This document shows, one piece after another, positions 57,414-64,000 of a DNA stretch of 64,000 bases (the first letter of the stretch is position 1; each line of letters begins with the position of its first letter). The DNA is from Adiantum capillus-veneris (Eukaryota > Streptophyta > Polypodiopsida > Polypodiales > Pteridaceae). The stretch lies in the NCBI GenBank assembly GCA_014529385.2, contig CM043967.1, positions 877,001-941,000 on the forward strand. The letters are read 5' to 3'. Under the pieces are notes generated by a model. It saw only the letters and a list, made by a program, of their open reading frames with translations, was not told the origin of the DNA and ran no database searches. The position numbers and the translations under genes were made by a program.

Positions 57414-58040
57414 TTAGTTTTTGTCTCGCCATGTCTGATGTATATACGTGACCATCTTCAATTGTCGCATGAATGGTCTTTCCAAGATGATCTCATAATT
57501 GTTCTTTTTGTCAAAATCGACTATTGCAAATGTATGCTCATACTTGATTGCACATGAAGTGACAATTACTTTTTCTAAGAGTCCTAGAGGCTTCTCCATG
57601 AACCCATCTGCCAATTGCAATTTCATTCTGGTAGCTCTTGAAGCTGGTTTTCCCCATTTTTTCCAGATTTCCTTGGTGGTGATAGCAACTCCCGCTCCAC
57701 TGTCAAGAATAGCTTTGGAAACTACTCCTTGGAATTCTACTGGTAGCGTGGTGTTTCCATCTTCTCCCTCGCAATACTCTCCAACCTTGTTTAATGGTAC
57801 TGGCCTAGTGTTTAGTTGAGGCCTGTCCAACTCTCTGATCCCTTCTTGTAGCCTCAAGGTGGGGTCTCTCACTCTAAATTTTTCTAGGCATTTACCTACT
57901 GTGGTCCACATGTTTGGTCGTAACCTTAGGAGTTCGGCTAATGTGATTGTACATGCCACTGGGATGGACAATAACTCAATCAATCCTTGCGAATCCATCA
58001 CTTTGTTAGAAGAAAGTCTTTGAGATGGGATTGCTCTCAC
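57414..58040 (-). CDS. Retropepsin of the giant element (first protease domain)
   Basis: SKAILDSGAGVAITTKEIWK contains the DSG active site at about residue 115. A flap-like region and IILERPFMRQ (the family has I-L-G-R-P-F/W) follow. The N-terminal part holds SIPVACTITLAELLRLRPNMW, a segment that precedes the protease in Tat-like elements. Open for 208 codons without a stop. It cleaves the polyprotein in this family. Confidence 0.85.
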   Translation of the reverse strand: MRAIPSQRLSSNKVMDSQGLIELLSIPVACTITLAELLRLRPNMWTTVGKCLEKFRVRDPTLRLQEGIRELDRPQLNTRPVPLNKVGEYCEGEDGNTTLPVEFQGVVSKAILDSGAGVAITTKEIWKKWGKPASRATRMKLQLADGFMEKPLGLLEKVIVTSCAIKYEHTFAIVDFDKKNNYEIILERPFMRQLKMVTYIHQTWRDKN

Positions 58041-58182
58041 TTCAGACTTGGATTCATACTCTCCTAGGTAAGAGGGTAAAGTTTTCAGTGAGTCTGGTTG
58101 GCTGTGCCCCGAACTAATTGATCCCTAGTCTCCCCCTTGTGAATGTATCTCAAAGTTCATTTGTGACCTTGACTCAAATTCT

Positions 58183-58827
58183 TCAATAGGAGGTATTTCT
58201 CGTGCTATTCATGTGGTTACTCATCCTGTTAGCCTCGTTGGCCTCACGGATTTGCTTCCATAGATCATCTAGACCATTACAGTCCTTACCCATTTTTGTC
58301 AATGTTTTAGGCTGGGACCCGTCACTTGTCTCATCTGTTGTATTTGGCACTATGATAGGCTCTCCTCTGGACTCATAGGCATTAGTGAGTCTTTCCTTTG
58401 TTTCTACTTGTTCCTCTAAAGTTGGTTGGATAGGGGTTGGAGCAGGTGCTTCATACAAATTTGCAGGTTTACCCAGCGGGTCTTCCATCAATGATTGAGC
58501 CGTTTCAATCATCTTTTTACACATTTTCAACCTTTGTTTTTCTATTTTTGCATATGGATAAGTCATCCATCTTTGCTCCTGGGTTTGGTTCTTTTTGAGT
58601 CTAGCTTCATAAGCTTTTAGAAGCGCATCCAACTGCTCATTTACCTTGTCTGCCAGTATAGATCCTCCTGATCCTGCACTTTTGGGCTCTACTATTTCCT
58701 TGGGTGCTATGGTTGCCGTGGTGTGTGAACTTAAGCTAGCTAGATCCTCTAACCGCTCTAATCTCTCATTTGTATGTTTTAACTCCTCGGATAGAGCTAT
58801 TTGCTCTTGTTCGTTCCTGGCTTTCAT
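58183..58827 (-). CDS. Coiled-coil linker segment of gag-pol
   Basis: Starts with a heptad-like stretch (EELKHTNERLERLEDLASLS); the middle has DALLKAYEARLKKNQTQEQR and PYAKIEKQRLKMCKKMIETA. The tail includes DDLWKQIREANEANRM. It lies between the zinc-knuckle region and the protease. The open frame is about 214 codons. It is likely a structural gag-pol segment; no catalytic motif. Confidence 0.55.
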   Translation of the reverse strand: MKARNEQEQIALSEELKHTNERLERLEDLASLSSHTTATIAPKEIVEPKSAGSGGSILADKVNEQLDALLKAYEARLKKNQTQEQRWMTYPYAKIEKQRLKMCKKMIETAQSLMEDPLGKPANLYEAPAPTPIQPTLEEQVETKERLTNAYESRGEPIIVPNTTDETSDGSQPKTLTKMGKDCNGLDDLWKQIREANEANRMSNHMNSTRNTSY

Positions 58828-58857
58828 ACGCGTCTTTCTAGCTTTCCAAGTCCTTCT

Positions 58858-60513
58858 CTAATTTTTCGTTTTTGAACTTTGGGCATCGGTTTTTGGCTCT
58901 TCAACTATGGGTTCGTTCGTCATTCTTTGAGCTTGGGCTCGTGTCACCGCTTGAATAGGTATGATTTTTTCATTTTCCGACCCTTCACTGGAAGGTACTG
59001 TTTCTAGCATGTTCAAGGTGATTTTTGCTCCTTTGTTCGGGTTTTCAGGGAAGTCGGGAATCAAATGAGTAACTCCACACTCGGTGAAATATGCGTTGAC
59101 TCTAATGATTTCATCATGAGGACAGTATCTTAGCCAATGGTCTCCACCACACTTGTAGCCGGGTCCCTTGGGTTGTTGAGGTGCTCCTTGAGCTCCCCTT
59201 TGTTGGTATGCCTGTCTCTATTCGCCCATGCCTCCGTTGGCTATGAACAACAATGTTCCTTCATCTAAGCTATATCTCTCTTCTCCTGCTGCCTGTGCAG
59301 CTATTGGTGGTCCTGTACTTCCTATCATGCTCCATGAATCTGGTGTCAAGAGTTCTTCCGGTGGATAATAGACAGAGTTTTCCGCATATCCATTGGGATC
59401 TTCATAATATGCATGCATAGGTACCAAAGCCTTATCCTCTGATTCGGTTACGGTTGGTGTGTATCTTAAGTGGTGGTTCTTGCAAATCCCTTAGCCCTCG
59501 TGCGGCTTGATAATCATCTCGATTTCGGTCTTGCTCCATTGTTGTTGACTATCGAAGCCATGCTTGCAATGATGGCTGGTTTGCTAGTTGGTTTTGGTTG
59601 TTGAATGCCTGCGGCCGGGTGGAATGTGAGATAGTGTCATACTCTTCAGAAAAGGAATTTGTCGACTTGCTTGGGGTGTAGGTGGCTCTTGGCACTTCCT
59701 CCGGGGCATATGCTGATGCTCCTGGACCTGTTGCCTTTTCTACCTCCTCTGGAAGAATACATTGGTATTCTCGCCCGTATCTATCAACAAAAATTATACC
59801 CTTCCCCATAGCAGTTTCATAAGAGAATAAGGAAAGAACCTTGTCTTTGCTTAATTCGTTTAAGTATGGTTCTTTGCTGCGAAAGTAAGCGACTATACCC
59901 TCACTCTCATGCTTGTAGATTCCCGCGTTCTTATTATAAGTTGGAACCTTGTTGTTTTCTTATCATACATAAAAATAGCTTCGGGCCGATCAATGTTTGG
60001 TGGCGGTTCTTGAGCTTCTGAAACCATTTTCCCTTTCGCCACATTATCTCCATACCTATTGTAATCTTCAGGGTTACTGACTATTAGATAGTGGTTCCCC
60101 TTTTCGTCTCGGAATATATCTCCATCATCATAGACTTGGATTATTTCCAATCTCTGAGCCGGTCTCTCTTCGATACAAATGCACTTGCGTCCTTGATAGT
60201 TAGAATAGACTAGAGCTCTCCTCGAGTTTGTTCCCACTAATAATATCACAGTGAGCTTGGGATCATTCAAAGGATTTAGGGAGGTGATTCCTCCTAGCAT
60301 TGGTCCATCATAGGTGAAACCTCCTGGCTGTTGACTACCCATCATGAAGAAAGATTTGTCTGACGAAGTGTCAGTATCACTACCTTCCTCAATAATCGGT
60401 GCTAGTGGATCTAGCCTTGCCTGAGTTACACTCTCCTCGGTGGACACTAAGCTACGTTGGTCACTTGTCACCTTCTGGTCTCTAAAAATGTGTCTTCCTG
60501 ATCTTAAATTCAT
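58858..60513 (-). pseudogene. gag of the giant element
   Basis: ATG at 60513 gives MNLRSGRHIF, a common gag opening in plant gypsy elements. The remainder lies in several frames with shifts near 59890 and 59440 and a stop near 59218. A knuckle-like segment near 59165 reads YKCGGDHWLRYC with Tyr in place of the first Cys, consistent with a G-to-A change. ITRAQAQ-like AVTRAQAQRM near 58930 is typical of the gag-PR border. A capsid domain was not identified by eye. Confidence 0.65.
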
Positions 60514-60525
60514 CAAACTTATCAA

Positions 60526-61849
60526 TACAATTTATCACAAATCCAACCACTCACCTGGCAAAGGATCAGTCTCTGCACAACTTCTTGCTTTGCTGCTGAA
60601 TATACATGTACACAAGCGTTTAATTTTGGCAATCGAATCAAAGCATTTATCTGCTAGAGGTTATCTTAGTAATGATTGGTATAATTGGAGAGTTAATCTC
60701 AATCACTACTGTACTTTATATACTGCTGATGTTCTGGATTAGGTATGCTATTCTAGAACTGTACTTCCCTCGGATGTTGGTCAATTTACGTGAAAAAGTC
60801 TGAATTCAGTCTTTGCTCCGTCAAATGGACAAACAAGGTCCAAATTCACTTCTGAAAGAAGTTTTGGAACCCTTGAGCCAAATGGAATCTAACTGTCTAA
60901 GCCCAGTCAAATTTTCTCTTCAGTAGTCCCCAATAGACATCCTACACGTAGGATGTCTCCTGCTTTGTTTTGCCTAGATTTTTGCACTATGGATTCCCAT
61001 TGATGTGCTGAGTCCACAGCTATTTTTACTTTTTGATTTGGACACCCATAAGCTGGTCAATGGATCAGAAATCTGTTTCGATAGCCTGTTGCTAATCTTG
61101 ATCAGTCTAATCAACTCCAATTTGGACCAAAATTGACTAGGGGGCTTGCCTCAAGCTATAAAACACCTTGCTATGCCCACTGTCAGTATCAGGCTTCAAT
61201 TTCTTGCTTTAGACATCCTACGCGTAGGATGAAAATAGGGTAAATCCCACCTTCTGAACACACTGGCCAACTCAAAATCCCAAAATTCCCACCAACTTAG
61301 CCTGTAGACATCCTACGCGTAGGATGTCTCCTGGCTTGAAATTAATTTTTTTCCTGACAGAAATGCTCTTGATGCTCTGCAGCTCTATCAAAAACACTCA
61401 CAGTAACTTTTGGACTTCACTTCGGCTTTCAAACACACTTTTGCGTCTTTTACAAACTTGTGATGAATTTACCAAGCAAGTATACATGCATGAAGTGCTC
61501 TAGATCCTGAATCCTGATGTCCTACTTACTCTACTCCTACTCATCATGTGAAATGGGGATAATGGTGTTTTGGTTGCTTTCTGGACTCCCCAGACTCTCA
61601 AGATCTCCTCTCACCGCTTCTACCACTCCAACTCCTACTCAAGAACTCAACTAATACCTAAAACTGTCTTAGTCTACCTAAATCTACCTAAGTCGAAGGA
61701 TCTAGGCTAGACACACGCTTCCCAGACTCTCTCTAAGACCTAGAGAGTCCTCCACTCTCTCATCCTTTCTAAATGTAAAACAAGACTCTTGGCAAGCCAA
61801 AAATCCCTATCCTCAAAAACTAGTCTTGGTCACCTACCTAAGGTTTTTG
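60526..61849 (-). other. Leader of the giant element with three palindromes
   Basis: Non-coding. Palindromes of the same kind as at 46.6-47.5 kb lie at 60935-60958, 61211-61231 (one arm shortened) and 61306-61329 (perfect). The remaining leader is C/T- and A-rich with no gene. Confidence 0.85.
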
Positions 61850-61867
61850 TCCCTGGCAACGGTGCCA
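61850..61867 (-). promoter_or_regulatory. Primer-binding site, tRNA-Asp type
   Basis: The minus strand reads TGGCACCGTTGCCAGGGA, two mismatches from the complement of the plant tRNA-Asp 3' end. It is one base from the LTR edge at 61869. Confidence 0.88.
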
Positions 61868-61868
61868 A

Positions 61869-62802
61869 TGTTGAACGGATACGCCGCGATGGACGTCAGC
61901 ACAGCGAGAACTCACCTAGCATATAATGTCAGCTAAGGACGAAGCTCGACCCGCAGGCACGTGGAAGCAAGCATAAGGGGTCAACCTACACTCGACCGAC
62001 TCCTAACTAATTCATACAGAGGTCTCTACCAATTGTCTAAGTCACAGCCTTCAAGAGTGCATAAGAGGAAACTTCCTACAACGCTGTCTAGAGCCGAACA
62101 CCCATCAAACAATCTCGAAACACCACAAAACTTTAAGGAGACCCTACTATCACCAATAGGTCGCTCTCCCTAAGGTCTATGAACCAAAACCCCAACCCAA
62201 AACACCCGGTGCAAAATCACGTAGGATGTCTGGCCGAAATTTGCAGGTCTTTGTTTCCGAAATCTAAAGTGCCTAATGTGTAGCTCTACTCAATGTGAAC
62301 TTGTGGATATGCTGCAATGCAAAATCGGACAACATATGCTCACCAAATCACCAGATGAAGCTCGTAGAAGGAGCTCGCAAAACCGGACCGTACGCGCGCA
62401 ATGTAGGTATCGGCACGTAGCTCTTGTCGGGGGCAACACGCTGCACTTCTCCGTATTCGATTCCGACCACCGGTGCACACGTAGCGTCAAGATGAAGCTC
62501 ACACTCTCTCTCGTACACAGTACGCTCACTCACAGACTTCAAAACTTCTTTTAAAAATGACAAAAGGGTTTTTTTCATTAAGGTCAAAAAGTTGTATATA
62601 TACCTTACAATTCTCAAACCCTAAAGTTCCAAATCAACCATCTACTCAATCTAACTATCAAAACTGGGATACAATCTGGAAACTTCTGTAAATCCCAATA
62701 TTTACAAGGTGAAAAATCAGGTTTCCTCAATAAATGAATAATTACAAAAAATGATAATCTTCCGAGTAGTCAGTTTCTGTGGGGTGTGTCCAACTTCTAA
62801 CA
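61869..62802 (-). repeat. 5' LTR of the giant element
   Basis: The partner of 42043-42976 at a constant offset of 19826. The TATA box is TATATATA at 62595-62602. Right of it lies AACCC, the target duplication. Confidence 0.95.
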
Positions 62803-62914
62803 AACCCCTTGCTCATTTAGTGGCTTAGCTACCCGAATCTGACTTTTATGCCATGTATTTTTAATGGAAACTTGGACTTACCTGTTCAAGGCAAGAAACC
62901 CAATTCTGTAAGTT

Positions 62915-64000
62915 TCAAAAATTATGTCCTTTTCCCTTGTTTTGGTCTTTGGATTCCACCATTTTTTTTAGTAGGTTGGCATATGTTGGCTCTTCTTGAC
63001 TTGCTTGTAGTATGTTCAAACTGCTTTGTGAAACAAGTCCTTCAGCTCTTGTAAGGGTTGATGTAGCTTTTCCATTATTTCCCATGAGAAGCAGTTGGTG
63101 ATGTGTGTGGGTTCTTTGTGTTTGAGTTTCCATGAGCAATTTTGGAACCCATCTTGTTTTTGGTCCTTGTATGACCGTCTTTGGCATTTTATCTTCTTCT
63201 ATAATTTGATGGACACTAGGCTTCGATATCCAAACCTGATGATTTCCGTTGTAAAAGCCTTGCCTTTGTAATTGATGACAAGTTATCCATATGTAGATTG
63301 TAGCAGCCTTGGTTGTAATTGGCTTCTGTTGGCTTTTGGTTGTCATTGCTTGCTTTGGGGTAGAAGCTTGTGCTGCTTGATTTCTCTTCGTTGTTCTAGA
63401 TTGAGCTACAATTTTTGGTAACCATATTGGAGTGTTACCTTCATACAATCCTTGTGCTTCAAGTAGCTTAACTGGAATCATCCGCTGCTGCATCTGTTTG
63501 TGTATGGTAGCTTCGTTGAAGTTTGACTTTGATACCCATACTTGTTGTGTTGCTTTCTTGGAAGGTCTTTTATTCTCTCCTTTTTTGTTGTTCTTTCTCC
63601 TGCTTGAGTTGTTTTTATTTCGTTGATAGCTTGGATCGCTCATTGTAGAACTTCTTTCTTGAGGTGAGTACATCCAGGCTGTTACTTTAGGCTTTTTGGC
63701 CCAAACATAAATGTTTTCTTTGAAGTAGCCTTGAGTAGTGATTGACTCATTTGATGCTACCCACCCTGTCACCTTTTGTTGTTGAGGCTGAACTTGTGCT
63801 TCATGTATCCAAACTAGGTCTTTGACTTTGATGTTCTCTTTGGATACTAACACTTGCTTGACATTATTTGGCTTCTTCCTAACGCTTTGATGTGATGGAA
63901 ACTTTGGTTGATAGTCTTTTTGTCTCGGTTTCCATTGCATTGGCGATGGTTTGGCTCTTGATGTAGAGGCTTCGCGGGAAGTTTGATGGAAGCTCGTTGA
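62915..64000 (-). CDS. W[IV]PK-repeat protein of the interrupted element (5'-incomplete)
   Basis: Open from the window edge to a stop at 62915, at least 361 codons, basic and Gln/Asn/Lys-rich. A repeated signature QG-[YLF]-[YF]-x-x-N-x-x-[VI]-W occurs three times (QGYFKENIYVW, QGLYEGNTPIW, QGFYNGNHQVW). It is followed or preceded by W[VIL][SP]K-type words (VWVSK, IWLPK, VWISK, RWVPK) and LLEAQ. The same signature is QGYYERNDQIW at about 20.8 kb. By analogy with 48970-50150 and 20480-22205, a retropepsin may lie upstream outside the window. No known domain; it could be an RNA-binding or structural tail of a pol polyprotein. Confidence 0.7.
   Translation of the reverse strand, partial: STSFHQTSREASTSRAKPSPMQWKPRQKDYQPKFPSHQSVRKKPNNVKQVLVSKENIKVKDLVWIHEAQVQPQQQKVTGWVASNESITTQGYFKENIYVWAKKPKVTAWMYSPQERSSTMSDPSYQRNKNNSSRRKNNKKGENKRPSKKATQQVWVSKSNFNEATIHKQMQQRMIPVKLLEAQGLYEGNTPIWLPKIVAQSRTTKRNQAAQASTPKQAMTTKSQQKPITTKAATIYIWITCHQLQRQGFYNGNHQVWISKPSVHQIIEEDKMPKTVIQGPKTRWVPKLLMETQTQRTHTHHQLLLMGNNGKATSTLTRAEGLVSQSSLNILQASQEEPTYANLLKKMVESKDQNKGKGHNF

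Larger units (their letters stand above)
42043..62802 (-). mobile_element. Giant Tat/Athila-like LTR retrotransposon (20.76 kb) with AACCC target duplication
   Basis: LTRs of exactly 934 bases at 42043-42976 and 61869-62802 and an exact target duplication (AACCC at 42038-42042 and 62803-62807) define it. Minus-strand order: Asp-type primer site, leader, gag, linker, PR, linker, RT, RH, INT, a later foreign insertion (50652-53855), INT C-terminus fused to a second retropepsin and W[IV]PK repeats, a palindrome-bearing spacer, a ~1150-codon ORF, and a polypurine tract. Without the insertion it is about 17.5 kb. PR, RT and INT type, the primer and the extra 3' ORF point to the Tat/Athila side of Ty3/gypsy. 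All coding parts carry stops or shifts. By eye the LTRs differ by a few percent. Confidence 0.93.

Overview
The window looks like nuclear DNA of a land plant with a large, transposon-packed genome. The evidence is plant-type chromovirus and Tat/Athila-like LTR retrotransposons, initiator-Met and Asp tRNA primer sites, and fragments of two plant genes: plastid malonyl-CoA:ACP transacylase and a UBA2-type RNA-binding protein. A gymnosperm or fern is my guess from the style of the elements; nothing in the sequence proves it. I see no intact host gene.

Layout. 1-5850: a decayed + strand chromovirus (gag, PR-RT-RH-INT-chromodomain, 3' LTR). 6005-6660: a ~50-bp tandem array, then a mostly empty region with a 31-bp perfect hairpin and two 22-bp palindromes leading to an Asp-type primer site at 9183-9200. 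10.3-11.7 kb: a broken MULE/SWIM transposase. 12.4-13.7 kb: a broken gag lying between two copies of a ~630-bp repeat. 16.1-16.5 kb: an MCAT pseudogene. 17639-23607: a complete but non-autonomous minus-strand element with matching LTRs and a GCAAC target duplication; it contains part of a second element. 24.7-25.8 kb: a UBA2 fragment and a 147-bp LTR. 25771-34644: a large LTR derivative with ~4-kb LTRs that keeps only gag and a chromodomain scrap, inserted in a LINE (34645-35930). 38160-40000: a ~223-bp satellite. 40003-42042 plus 62803-64000: the 3' part of an Asp-type element, split by the main object of the window.

That object is a 20.76-kb minus-strand Tat/Athila-like element at 42043-62802 with 934-bp LTRs and an AACCC target duplication. 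Reading leftward it has the primer site, a palindrome-bearing leader, gag, PR, RT, RH and INT, a later + strand chromovirus insertion (50652-53855), an integrase tail fused in frame to a second retropepsin-like domain and W[IV]PK repeats, a spacer with phased palindromes, and a ~1150-codon coiled-coil ORF in the position where Athila elements carry env-like genes.

The most unusual features are: (1) the retropepsin plus QGxYxxNxxIW / W[IV]PK repeat module, found in three separate elements; (2) 20-24-bp palindromes spaced ~270-290 bp apart; (3) a gag first exon inside the LTRs of the 25.8-34.6 kb element, with a credible intron crossing the primer site. Most in-frame stops are CGA-to-TGA or CAG-to-TAG, as expected from cytosine deamination in methylated DNA. 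Boundaries and similarities were read by eye; no search was run.
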